Shown here in pieces: positions 11,501-23,149 of a DNA stretch of 64,000 nucleotides (position 1 is the stretch's first letter; every line of letters begins with the position of its first letter). The position numbers and the translations under genes are program-made. Below the pieces are notes generated by a model. That model saw only the letters and a list, made by a program, of their open reading frames with translations. It did no database searches and was not told the origin of the DNA. Origin of the DNA: Perca fluviatilis (taxonomy: Eukaryota; Chordata; Actinopteri; Perciformes; Percidae); contig NC_053126.1 in assembly GCF_010015445.1 (NCBI RefSeq), positions 18,859,669-18,923,668 of the forward strand, in the 5' to 3' direction.

Positions 11501-14500
11501 CTTAAGTCTCGTCTTCAACTTTCTTGGCCATTGCACATATCGAGTCCTGGGACATTTGGGATACGACCATGAAAGTGATACAATTGTCATTTGGCATATT
11601 TGTAAACCAAATTTTTATTTTAATACTCTACATCCTTACCATCTGGTTCAAAGTGAAATAAAGTGTCCCTTTCCTCTGATCGAAGCCTTCTTTGTGAAAA
11701 TAGAAAAATAGTGTGGGAGGGGATGGCAAGAACAGCTTATAGCTGTATACTCAGAGGGGATGAATGTTTAATTTAGAGCAGCCTGAAAGTATGATGACAT
11801 TTCGCCATTGTTAAGAGAGATGAATACAAGGGACACTGTCTGCCGGTGAAATGGAAATGTGCATCAAGGCTGTAAAAAATTCAACTGCCTTTCCCCACAC
11901 AGATATACATATCTAGGCTCAGAATACAGTGGGCACTGTAAGTCTCCTTTGATTTAGCCAGTTGATGTTGTTTTGTTTTGTCATTATCTTCATGTAACTA
12001 CATCAAGATGTTTATGGAATAATGAAGCTTTTTTACTCATCCCCTGAGCAGCAATTCCTTCTCTCCTCACCCTCTTACTCTGCTGACCTTTGACATTAAG
12101 CCCTTCACAAATTCTCCATAGACTCCATAGAACCTTCACCTCGCCAGTAATGTGGCACGGCATGCAAGACAGCACACCAGCAAGATCAACGCCACCACAA
12201 GGCTTCCACCATTGTATTTATTGAAAATAGATGGAACAAACAAACAACAAACGCAGGCGTACTACAGAGCACTGGGACTGTTAGCTCCCTGACAACACCC
12301 AAGAGGCTGTGGCGCAAAGAGTGGTTAGCCTGTGGCGAGGCAGCGACACGGAGTAAGAGTGAGAGAAAAGAGAGAGCAAAGAAGAGCGGAAGTGTGAGAG
12401 AGAGAAAGCCAGAGAGAAGGTCAAGTACCTGCCACTCCTGTCAAACACTTCTTATAACAGCTGAGCTATGTCCAGCAGGGTGGCTGGCTGCTTTCGGGGC
12501 CTTTCATCTCACAGAGGTGATGGGTGACAAGGGCTCCTCTTCCTCACATTTAAAGTCTGTCACAATACATCCCGCAGTCCTGGTAACTTCAGGACACCGC
12601 TGGGCTGCTCGGACCTCTGGGAGAATGTGCGTCTGCTGCTGCAACACGAGAAAGGGCACAGCAGATCCTTAGTAAGGGGCAGCCAGTACCACATGTCAGT
12701 TTCAGCATAAGAACCCCTGCTGTGGCGGTTGTTAGTTCTGCTAAACAGCCTTTGTCGCACTAGAGAGTTTAGGATACAAATCAAAGAAGAAATGTAGCGG
12801 TTTATGCTGCTACTCTCCTGTCAAGTGGTTTCAAACTCTGATGTGTGTACGTGCATGCATTTGAGCATAACTGTGTGTATGTGTTTGACTGTGCCTTTGT
12901 GCAAGCAGAACTATCACCGGGCTTACAGGCCTTACCTTGAGGCAGGAGAAACAGCTGGGCCGATGGTGTGACCAGTTCAGTGCAGAATCACAGCCCTGGA
13001 TCGGAAACAGAGAAAGGTTTCAGAGTTGGAGGAAGTGCCTGGCAGTTAGAGAAACATTCAGACAAAGACACCAGAAGAGAATGAACTCCTGCCTGACCGC
13101 TGGAGCCGCAGACCAGCAGACTGTGACTGACTGACAGACTGTGAGCCGAAGATGGCGATGCGGTCACTGCGCCACACCGAGCCAACTGGCTCGCTGAAAC
13201 AGGATCTGTCTTTCCCACCCCATGGGGACCCGCTGAAGAACTCACTGCCATCCCTATATCTGAATCCCGCTCAGGGCTAGCGCAAAGAGAGAATTAGGGA
13301 CAGGGTTTGGTTTTGGTGGGTTGTGTTTTTTGCCACATGTCAGCCAACTGAGTTTCAGGAAAAGTATTTCTCAGAGGTAGGGGCCCCCCCCCCCGGCCCC
13401 TCCCTCTCTCCCCTGCTCCCCCATCCCCAAAACAGAGTGTCAGAGGACATATGGTTGAGCCAGAAGCACCTGGCAGCCCCTTCAAACCGGCAGGCAGATT
13501 GAAATTGTAGCAACAGGGGCTGGGAGCAAGAAGAAAGCCCACAGATATCTCCAAAGAATGGTCTGGAATTCATGGGCTTACTGCCACTGAGAGCATGGGG
13601 ATGAGAGGGTGATGATGGGATACTGGGAGAGAGAGGCAGGAAAAGAGGCTTGGTGGTGTAGGAGGAATGGAGAGAACAGGGAGTTGGAGACTACTTTATA
13701 AATTAGATAAATAGATTTTTAACACAGTCTTCTCTCAACATAAATGACCTCTGAAAAAGTGTTACAGGGCAAATGTCATGGGCAACATCAAGGACTGTTG
13801 CTCAGTGTGATTGGATTGTTGCCATGGCAATATTTGCCACTTCCTTTAACAATTCAAGCAAAAGAAAAACAAGGAAGAAACCGAGGAAAGGCTGCAAAGA
13901 AGAAAATATATTCACTTGTATTATTGATCCCTGAACAAAACAGCAGCAGCCAAGCACCAACCAACAGAGGAGGTTCATTCTGTGATCCCACCAGTTATTC
14001 GGTCTTCCTGTCACAAACAAACATGTTGCAACATATGTATGTTCTATCAATGTTACAAACTGTCCTTCTGTTTTTCCTGCAGCTCTTTCTGTCAGTGTGA
14101 CACGTTAGCTTCATTACTTATTTCAGTATATCTGCAGTCCATTTTGCTCTGACTAATAAGATGGATGATGACTAAATGGACTTTATTAGAAGTGCTGCCA
14201 CCATCATGTTTCAATTTAGCCAGTTTCCCAGTATTCTTAACAGTGAGAGGTATCAATAAGGAAAATCTCAATGCAAATTAGTTCAAAGATTGCAACACAG
14301 AGTGGCTCCTGGAGAGATCATTTTTTTTCCTGCAGTGGTTAAAATGAAGAAAATTGATTATCAATATACACGCCCATAAGTGTGCACACTGTATACCCTC
14401 TTCTGCCATGCATCATCAGCATCATACCCTGCTGTTTAAATAGATTACTGTGTGTACTTGTCATAAATGATGGATTGTCATGAAGTGGATCCATACTCTC

Positions 14501-17500
14501 ACCAACCATTTCGCCGATGAGCAGGGACTGACAGAAGGAATAGATAAACACAGTGAAGCTGACAGAGGAGGCTGTTTGCAAGAGAGCACTTCTCTGTTTT
14601 TACAAGGTGGATTACACTGAAGAAACTACAGACAGAGGAAAACTATGTTGCTGTGTATCCTCCATTTTTGTTATCTTTATACTTGTAAGGTGCTTGTAAA
14701 TGCTGTGATTCACACAGGATTGTATTGTTAGCCTGTTGTTAAAAACAAAGAACATATTGGTGAATGGAGAAAAGTATAGGTATTCTTGGTGGATTGAAAT
14801 TGGCAAAGAGAAGTCAGACACACAAGTGTCTAAATATGCACACATTAGTGTAACTCTTTACATCAAATAAATGGTGAAATAACTTGTAATCCCTGTCATA
14901 AATACACTATATTTTGCAGTGAGAAAGAATATGGAAAATATGCACAAGAAAGCACAAACAACCTTCCTCCAATCAGACAGAGCCTTTATTTGGCATTCCC
15001 TTGCCCCCTAATGCTTCATCTCTAGTCATCCATGACCTGTCCTCCCTTCTGATAATGCTTAATGTTGGAAGGAAAAACCAAGCCCTCACATCAACCTTTT
15101 ATAAGCACTAAAGATGAGGAGGTCCCTTTCTTCCAACCCAAACAGTAATTCTAATAGGAAAACATGCCTATAAAGACATGGCTATCGCCACTCACAGACT
15201 GCCTCTGAGTGCTTGTTCCTTCCCAGTCCTCGGGGCCACTGTGTCCCTGGGCTATGTTTGTGACTGTATTTCTAAACGCAGCGACCATGGCTAAGAAAGT
15301 CCTGAGATGGAAACTTTTAAAAAGGAAAACCCTTGTTGCTGAATTCTGTTATCCTCTATTCCTCATTGCGTTTCTACAAAACGCTTCACTTGTCACCACA
15401 GACTCCCGAGCTCCTTTAATAAACGCTCCAAACGAAAATGTCTGGCTTTGAGTGGCAGAGTGTGACTGTTTAAAACCATTGGGATTCTGGTGTAATCCTA
15501 CAGAAGACGCAGACTAATCTCGCCTTGTCGATCCACATCCAAGTGAAGAACCTGGAGAGGAGAGGCTATGGCTTGTGAGGAGAGGCTCTCGTGTAAGAAA
15601 GTGTTGGCTTTCCAGGGAACCAGGCTCTATTTGATACATGTTGAGTGGAGAGACCCATATGTTTTGGTAATGCCTTACATCTGACATTAAGCTTAAAATA
15701 GAGTGAAATGTGGGTTACTTCCACTGGGGGGGGGTCTCATGGATGAAACTTTGAGGACTGTCAGTCAGTAGTTGCAGCTTGCATCAAGTGAACAGGTTGC
15801 TTAGGAACCCGTCAAGGAGAGAGCACTATTGTTGTGTTCGTCAGCCCAACACTGTCATTAAACAGCAGTGAAATTCCGCAATACAGATCCTTTATTTTTA
15901 AAACAGGGCAGACACATGGCTCAAGGTCTGAGAGGGGTTTAACTGAAGGCTACTGCAGATCATTGTGCACTGAATTGCATCCATTTAAATTGTTTTTCAT
16001 GCTAAAAGGGGGGAAAACAACTTTCCCAAACTTTTCAGCAGACAGCTGTCTCAGACAAGATGCTGCTTCCACTGGAGACCTCAATCTTTTCGCTCACGCG
16101 CTCGCTGGCTCCTAGTTGCCATGGAAAAGCCCAGAAATGGGGCAGATAACAGTTCAATGAGGGAGCAGAGACTTTGGAGGCTCTACAGGGAGGTAGCAAG
16201 TTTCTAGGGCCCATCCTGTCAAACCATCAAGCTCTTTTGATGCGTGAAAACGGAAAGGAAGACAGAGAAATATGTAAAGAAAACTGAAAATGAGAGGAGA
16301 AAAATTGAATGTGTTGATTGAAGTCAAATTTGCATTTCAAAAAAATGTATATACATGAGTAAAATAATGAAGATATATCTGTATTGGGAATATTGTAAGC
16401 ACCAGGTGTAATTTTAAGTGAGGAAAAAACAGATTGAACCCCTGATAAAATATGATCAAGGCAGTCAATATCTTGCAGCCAGTGAAATGACTCACTGAAA
16501 TACTGGAGAAATCAGCATGATATTCTGTCTCCGATGCAATAATTAACTGTCTATTATTAAGGTATTAATAATTTCATAGGTACAGTGTTGACAATAAATT
16601 ACTACACAGTCAGTCAGAGCAAGTGAAAATGAAGTTGGCTGGCACCAAAGGCCTATCTATCAAACCAACAAATCAAAATGTAATCATAAAAACCAGAAAA
16701 AGGCTACATTTTCTGAAGAAACCTCCGGTGTGCTCACTGAAGCTGAAAGATGGTGCTTCAATAAATTTCAACAGCAATGGTGGCTGTAGTGGGGATCGAA
16801 TTTAGGAACCTTCTTACAGGGAGTTAAAGTAAAATGATATGCATCGCCGATGAAGTCATCAGGGGAAACAGGTAACAAAAAATTGAAAATTAAACCCCCA
16901 ACTTCTGAGAAATTACTTAATGCAAAATAAACTCACTGATTATGAAGCTTTCCCACAGCCCCAAAGTAGGAAAGAAGACTATGAAATATGCAAACAAACA
17001 GATATGGATGAATAAATAAATCCTTAAAAGTTTGAAGCTGTCTGACGCATCAGTGGGGACTTGCTGGTGACAGCCCCACCTCACTTATTACAGAGGGTTT
17101 GGAAGGAGCACTGTCAGGAGAGGCCTCTTCAGTAAAACACCTGTCTGAAATCCAATTCCCTTTTAGAGTATTTCCCTGCCTTCCAGAGACTGAGGAGCGA
17201 AGACAAAGACATAGGACTGCAGCACAATGGCATGTTTGATGAACGCATGTTGCCATTTTTTGTTGTAGGACTTGTATGTTGCTTTTACTTTCATTGCACT
17301 TTTGGTGCTAAGTGCTGAGTCGTTTGAGCTATGGTTTTCTTAGAGAATACATCAATGACAAATGTATCTAGTTCTCCTATACCTTTTTGTTAATGCAGCT
17401 TTTCTTGTGGCTGTTGCTGGTAATGTAAAGATAGCAACAGCAAAGCTTTCACAGGTATAAGTTGAAACACAGTTTATATTATCTGTCAATAAAAAGTAAC

Positions 17501-17588
17501 AAAACCGAAAGGTACCATTACTGTATTTATTTACTATAATTTTCACCCATGCTAGTGGCACTGCTTTATGAAAGGCACTGTCAAACAC

Positions 17589-18751
17589 CAGAGATATTCA
17601 CAAGTCATTCTTTTGGTCTCAAGTCTTTGAGCTCGAGTCTAAGTCAAGTCTCAAGTCTTTGAGGGGTAAGTTCAAGTCAAGTCTCAAGTCTTTTGCCATC
17701 TGATCTGTCCCTAACACTGTATTGTTAAATATTATGAATTCAAAGCATGTCCTGTAGCTACCATCCATACAGTACAGTATCAAAATCAGTTGTAGGATAA
17801 CTGTATGGGGTCTACTGCAATGCAAAGAAACACAAATTAAGAACTCTTTTTCAATTTCATAACTGTATTTTTCAACATTTTGGTATGGGAAATTATTTTG
17901 CTTGCTACTAATAAAATCTGCATAAAACTGACATAGGTGTAGTGTTTTGTGTAACATTTCTATCATGTTTTTTTGTTTTGTTCTGGAATAAAATGTGGGC
18001 ACAGCAGCCAAGAGTGGATGTGAACTTGTGACGGGAAAAATATCATGTATGCTTTAATGGAGCTAGCTTAATTTTGTTACATCCAGAACTTACATTGGGT
18101 CTCCAACTAAGGACATTGCATAGTCTAATCTTCTGCTACTTAACACATCCCTCTAGCCCTCGGACCTGGCGAAATTTTAACCTAAGTCTGTCACATCATA
18201 TGGATACAACTATAAAGATACAATTTGCCTGTTCCCAGCATTAGCACAACACTCTGCGATGGTTAGCTTGTTACCTGTGACGATGTATGCTAAATGTAAC
18301 GTCTCTTTCACATTAGCAAGTGACTGCCCTATCTGGGTGCGTTTTGAGATGAGAGAAGTTCGACGTTGTTGATCCGGCATCATTTATCTTGGTGCCACAC
18401 ATCTTGCATGTAGCTGTTCGCTTACTGCCACTGTTAACAAAGTTATTGAAAGCAAAACTAATGACAAAAGACAACTCCGGGAGGACTTGGTGTCGCCATC
18501 GTCAGGCAGAGGACATGCAGCTCACCATACGTTTCCCCAACGTATATGCGCCAATAAAAGAAAATAGAAATACATGAATACATTTAGATTTAAAAAGCAA
18601 TAATTGCATGAAAACAGGTTGTTTGACGAGTCTCGAAGCTCGAATCCGAGTCAAGTCTGAAGTCTTTTGGGTCGAGTCGCAAGTCAAGTCACTGTTTGTG
18701 CGACTTAAGTGCAACTTGAGTCCGAGTCTCAGACTCGAGTCCCCATCTCTG
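17589..18751. mobile_element. hAT-type element with CAGAGAT ends
   Basis: The element starts CAGAGAT and ends with ATCTCTG, and is flanked by identical 8-bp duplications TCAAACAC (17581-17588 and 18752-18759). Both ends carry arrays of AAGTC/GAGTC pentamer-like motifs. It is inserted into another dispersed repeat whose remainder continues to about 19000. The 8-bp target duplication indicates the hAT superfamily. Only a remnant BED finger is coding, so it is non-autonomous. Confidence 0.85.
18313..18429 (-). pseudogene. Remnant BED zinc finger of hAT transposase
   Basis: The minus strand reads GSKRTATCKMCGTKINDAGS then TTSNFSHLKTHPDRAVTC and a stop. The CxxC and HLKTH pairs fit a BED finger, the usual DNA-binding domain of hAT transposases. 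It lies within the flanking hAT element. The catalytic part is not found. Confidence 0.65.
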
Positions 18752-18759
18752 TCAAACAC

Positions 18760-19005
18760 CTGCAAAACTAACGAAAACCCCATCAGTCTCAGCTATACTT
18801 TTTGCTTAGTTCTAATTAGCTAATGTTAGCATACTAATTTTAAGATAAGGTTGTGACCATGGTAAACATTATACCTGCTGAACATCAGAATGTTAACATT
18901 GTATTTGTGTTCGTGTTAGCGTGCTAACGTTGGCAATTTGCCCAAAGCCTTTCTGCTCCTAAGTACAGCCTCACAGAGCTGCTGGCATGGCTGCAGGCAC
19001 TTGCT
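18760..19005. repeat. Dispersed repeat (GTTAGCATGCTAAC type), split by the hAT at 17.6 kb
   Basis: CTAATGTTAGCATACTAA and TTAGCGTGCTAACG and the segment GTACAGCCTCACAGAGCTGC are typical of a common fish repeat. The left part of the same repeat precedes the hAT element, consistent with interruption. Confidence 0.45.
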
Positions 19006-19425
19006 AATGTATCACGTAATTAAAGACTTCCTCTAAATGTGCCAAAGTTTTTGAATACCACACAAATTGAATAAAAATGTCTGACTCAAACTGTGCTGTC
19101 TGCCACTTTGTAGTCCAACTTCTGGCAATGATTAAGATGAGAAGGGGTCAAAGAGGATGGGTAGGAGGATAAAGTTGGATGCAGAATGACATGAGAAGAG
19201 GGAGTGCATTTATAGCCAGGAGAGATTGATTCTTCTAAGAGACTAAGGAGAAACAGGGTGGCTCCTGCTCTGACACCGAAGATCCTTCAATTCAGGCCAG
19301 ATTCCTCCCTCCTTCCTGTGCCGGGCCACCAGACGCCATGATTGACATCATCCTTCCATCTCTGTGATTACAGCATGTCTCCTTTCCCACCTCTTTACTA
19401 TCGGTCTTCTATCTAAGCCCTAAAC

Positions 19426-19449
19426 ACAGCTGTCCGTGTGGACAGCTGT
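19426..19449. repeat. Inverted repeat, 10-bp arms, adjacent to the 23-bp palindrome
   Basis: ACAGCTGTCC and GGACAGCTGT are separated by GTGT. It ends 6 bp before the larger palindrome. Confidence 0.9.
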
Positions 19450-19455
19450 CTGTCT

Positions 19456-19503
19456 GGACAAAGCCAGCAGAGAAGGCCCAGGCCTTCTCTGCTGGCTTTG
19501 TCC
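19456..19503. repeat. Perfect inverted repeat, 23-bp arms, 2-nt centre
   Basis: The left arm 19456-19478 (GGACAAAGCCAGCAGAGAAG then GCC) and right arm 19481-19503 are exact reverse complements separated by CA. There is no loop large enough for a microRNA hairpin. Confidence 0.95.
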
Positions 19504-20203
19504 GAGGAGGAAAGCAGGCATCAAGAGATTGTTAGAGATAAAGGCGATTAGACAGGCTGTGACACAGAGCCTCTGAGTTTGACAGTTTGTCACAAACACT
19601 TACACCTAAAACCTCTAGGCCGTCTCCAACACCCAAACTGCTCATGCAACCTCAAAGATCATGTCAGCTGTAGTCTAGCACGAAGGTGGGGTGGGGGAGT
19701 GAATAAAAACTAAAAGATTATTTCTCAGCGAACCTCCTTTGCTATCCTATCTTTGTCACAGTTTAAAACAAGTGGGAGGCCCTCAATTGGTGACAGAGAG
19801 CTCTGGGGGAAAGAGAGAGAAAGAGAAAGTTTGATGAAAGAACATGGGCAAGATGAAAGACAGACGTCACACTGGGTTGTCATGGGACCATATAACAGGC
19901 ATGTGTGTCCAGCAGGCTTGGTGTTCCATGTGAGAAGATGGAGTACACAATGATGGCCTCTGAGGAGCAGCCATGCTCTGAGGGCAACAACACCAGCTAG
20001 GAAGCCAAATCCCAACAGTGCTGAGCCCTGTGGCCTTCTGTATGTTCAGGCCATTTGAGTCTCCAAATAAAACTTGTGAAGTTCTTTCATTTTTATATAA
20101 AATAACTTGTAGTTACATGTATGGACATTCATTGCCTAAAAATTAGGGGCTGCACAATATATTGTTTTTTTATCGTCATCGCGATATCAACTAGCGTAAT
20201 AAC

Positions 20204-21078
20204 CAGTGATGCCGTTAATTGTAACGCGTTACTCTAATCTGATCACTTTTTTCAGTAACGAGTAATCTAACGCGTTACTATTTCCAAATCAGTAATCAGA
20301 TTAAATTTACTTATCCAAGTCACTGTGCGTTACTATTTTTGTCATTTTCCTTAGTAAAAATATATATTTTTGCTTTCTTCTTGCGTCTCGGGGAGTGAAG
20401 TCCGTATGCGACAAGTCACGTTTTCAGCATGAGGACAGGTCACGTGTACCACGCAGCGACACAAACGTAAACAACAATGGAGGGAGGAGAGAGATGCGTG
20501 CTTTCTAGCTGGAAATACAGTCACTATTTTGAGTTTGTGTCAGCTAAAGACAGCAATATTAAGGTTCGTTGTACACTCTGTGCTGGTGGCGACAAAGTGC
20601 TATCTAGCTACGAAAAGACTATGTCAAATTTGAAGAAACATTTGGAGTCGCAGCACTGCAGTCAAACTTACAGAGCAAGTCCCAGCAGGTGGTACGAAGC
20701 AGAGAGAAGGAGGTCCCCCACCACCCAAACAACAAAAGCTGGACATCGGTGCAAAACCAGTAAGTGGGGGAGAGTTGAAGAAGTTGGTCGGGCAGTAGGC
20801 CTATGTTGTAGTGGAAATGCTGCACTTAAACACTGTTGACTCGCTCTCTTTCGTGCCATAATAAACAAGATCCCTACTACTGGCAACGCCGAGCTGCCTC
20901 ACAGTAAACCGGTTGTCATTTTTATGTTGAGGCTGTGGGGGTGTTGTCGGCAGTTGCTAAATGTAACTAATAAAGTAACTTGTAATCTAACTTCGTTACT
21001 TTTAAAATCACGTAATCTGTAAAGTAACTAAATTACTTTTATAATCAAGTAATCTGTAAAGTAACTGTGGCAACACTG
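20204..21078 (+). mobile_element. hAT element nested inside another hAT, with BED-finger ORF
   Basis: Ends are CAGTGATGCCGTTA and inverted CAGTGTTGCCACAGTTAC. The 8-bp duplication is gtaataac/gcaataac (7/8). Both flanks carry GTAACGCGTTACT-like or TAAAGTAACT-like subterminal repeats. The interior encodes a BED finger (20477-20839) but no catalytic domain, so it is an internally deleted derivative. Confidence 0.8.
20477..20839 (+). pseudogene. BED zinc-finger N-terminus of a hAT transposase
   Basis: The 120-codon frame begins MEGGERCVLSSWKYSHYFEF and holds C32xxC35 and H55xxxxH60 in RCTLCAGGDK...LKKHLESQH, the BED pattern. After about residue 65 similarity is lost and the frame ends, as expected after an internal deletion that removed the RNase-H-like core. 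The start codon is the natural ATG of this family. It might be expressed as a short DNA-binding peptide, but nothing in the sequence shows that. Confidence 0.65.
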
Positions 21079-21574
21079 GCAATAACCATATCGCGAAAGG
21101 CTGTGACGTATCGCGAAAGAAACTCAAGAGATATTTTTGTGTTAGTTGAAAGAAAAAAAATCTGTAGAAAACTGCACTTTAAAATGTAACTGTCATTGTT
21201 TTTTTTAGTGGTGCCTTTTACATTCAATTCAATGTTCAATTTGTTCAATAAAAGAAGGCTGGAAATAATTTCCTTTCATTTGTTTTAAATTTAACAAGCA
21301 ATTTGTTGTATTTTAACAGACTACTAAAAGCAGCAGAAATGCAGAACTGAGTACACTTTAATATCTGTTTAATGCAAGCGATATTATCGCGATATTCAAC
21401 GTTATCGCATATTGCATATTTTCCTCATATCGTGAAGCCCTACTAAAGATGCTTTTACTGCTTATGGCTGCTTCATATTGGCTCCAAACTATCTCTGACT
21501 TTACTGGCATCAATGTGAACATCCCTCTAGAATCACATTAATACAAATTCCCTCCTGATTTTGTCTTGGAATTA

Positions 21575-21607
<33 letters not shown>

Positions 21608-21608
21608 G
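21575..21608. repeat. (ATT)n microsatellite
   Basis: About 11 ATT units. Confidence 0.95.
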
Positions 21609-22579
21609 ATCCCAAATTAGCAAGAGGTGTGTTTGGCCTTGGTGGTTGTCAGATGCTTCTTCCCACCTCTGCTCTGCTGCTATCTCATACTGGGGATTTT
21701 CTAATTCGAAGTAACTGACAAGAGGACAAAGACTGTAAAATTCTAACTCATAGAGACCTATGGGTGATATTAAAAGATATCCTGAATATGGTACTCACAC
21801 AGAAGCAACAAGCTCCAAGGGAGTAGGAAGCGATAATACCAACATCCCCCTAAGGAGGGGGTAGACTTAGAGCCTACAGTTGGCTGCTGTAGTGGAGGTG
21901 GAGCTTTTAAAATCCTTTAGAGCAGCAGCAGTGATTTATTAAAAGGGTGTATTGGATATGTGCTGCAGACAGTAAGATGAGTATGCCGTGCGAGTTTAGC
22001 GGTGGTTGGCTGTCTGAACTAGCTCGCAGGGTACGCTTTGTGTACTGTAATTTGCATTAGCATCATGCTCACTAAAGCCCTTATTTGGGAGACTTGGATC
22101 TTTTTATTTGAACTTTAACCAATCCTACTACCAGACAACAACGTCAATAATAAAGTTTTTTTTTTTTTTTTTTTACATCCAATGCAAAAAAAAAAATGTA
22201 ATCTCAACTGTGCATGGACACAAGGCATTGTAAAGGAAATACTGGGATATGGTAAATAAACTATGGTCACGGTACAGTCAAGGTTAGGATATGCTTAAAT
22301 ATAAACAGCCATGAATTGCTGTTTGGCCAATGTTGGCCCACGAGATACCTAATACTGCTGGAAATTTCTGTCTTTTTGTGTGTTGTGTGTCTTATAAATA
22401 CATTTTGAGTTATACTAGATTCGTTCTGGTGTAATGTTATTTGAGTAGTAGGTCTTCCTGTCTTGCTGTTCCCAACAGTGGGATGTTTATTTTAATAGGT
22501 GATGAGTATTATTCCCAGTATTCACAGAATCTCATAGTATGTGTACATCAGGCCAAACTGGGATCCTATAATGTTAATG

Positions 22580-23148
22580 TTAGGGCGCTGACACATCAGG
22601 CCGATTATCGGCCGTGGGACAGTCTGGCGAGGTCAGTGACTCAAATCTGTTCGGTGTCCCGTGCCGTCGTCCGTCTGGGGGGCTGTCGGCGTTCATTTTG
22701 GCCGACCTGACATGTTCGGTCGGCGGCAGGGAAGTCAGGACTCACCCGGAAATGACGAGCGGAATGAAGTGACTACAGTCTCTCAAAATCTGATGAAAAT
22801 CTTTTAAACTGACCTTTGTTGAGCTGAAATGAAGACAGTTTCAGTGAACTATTTTAGTACAATATGAGATCGTATTCTGAACGTCCACCATGACAGTCTG
22901 GCTCTGAATTTCCGGAGAAAACAAACCCATGTGACGTGTTCGTCCAATCAGCTGCCGGTTTTCATTTCTTGGGCAACATTACAGATTAGCGCCGCCTGCT
23001 GTTATAGAGATGTATTACGTCTCGTCTCCTCTCGTCTTTTTGGTCTGTTCTGTGGCAGTTTTTTGGACCTCGGGGACGCGACTGATCATATCGACGGGGT
23101 TTTCGGTCAACGGTCGGCCGTCGGCTATATGTGTCTACACCTTAGACT
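22580..23148. mobile_element. GC-rich MITE-like repeat (CGGCCGA motifs)
   Basis: The left part TTAGGGCGCTGACACATC and inverted right part CTAAGGTGTAGACACATA form imperfect inverted termini, both followed by GGCCGA/CGGCCG repeats. A target duplication cannot be fixed. The base composition is visibly more GC-rich than the flanks. Confidence 0.5.
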
Positions 23149-23149
23149 A

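Larger units (their letters stand above)
9000..17588. other. Intergenic sequence, mostly unique
   Basis: No exon with recognisable similarity is present. At 9245-9571 both strands are open for 94 codons, but the translations match nothing I know. Apart from the candidate enhancer at 11.1-11.5 kb and a C-rich run at 13387-13396, little structure is seen. Confidence 0.55.
20144..21442. mobile_element. hAT-type element with TAGGGCTNCAC ends (host of a nested insertion)
   Basis: The left end TAGGGGCTGCACAATAT pairs with the inverted right end TAGGGCTTCACGATAT. Flanking 8-bp repeats are ctaaaaat and ctaaagat (7/8). Internal sequence is rich in ATCGCGAT. A second element (20204-21078) is inserted near its left end, so the original element is about 415 bp. 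Confidence 0.75.

Noticed and set aside
17619..18011. 130-codon minus-strand frame as a gene
   Set aside because: It lies inside a hAT element, has no recognised domain, and its C-terminal part comes from the repetitive GAGTC/AAGTC arrays.
19456..19503. microRNA precursor
   Set aside because: The stem is perfect and the centre has 2 nt, leaving no loop. A precursor would need a loop and usually mismatches.
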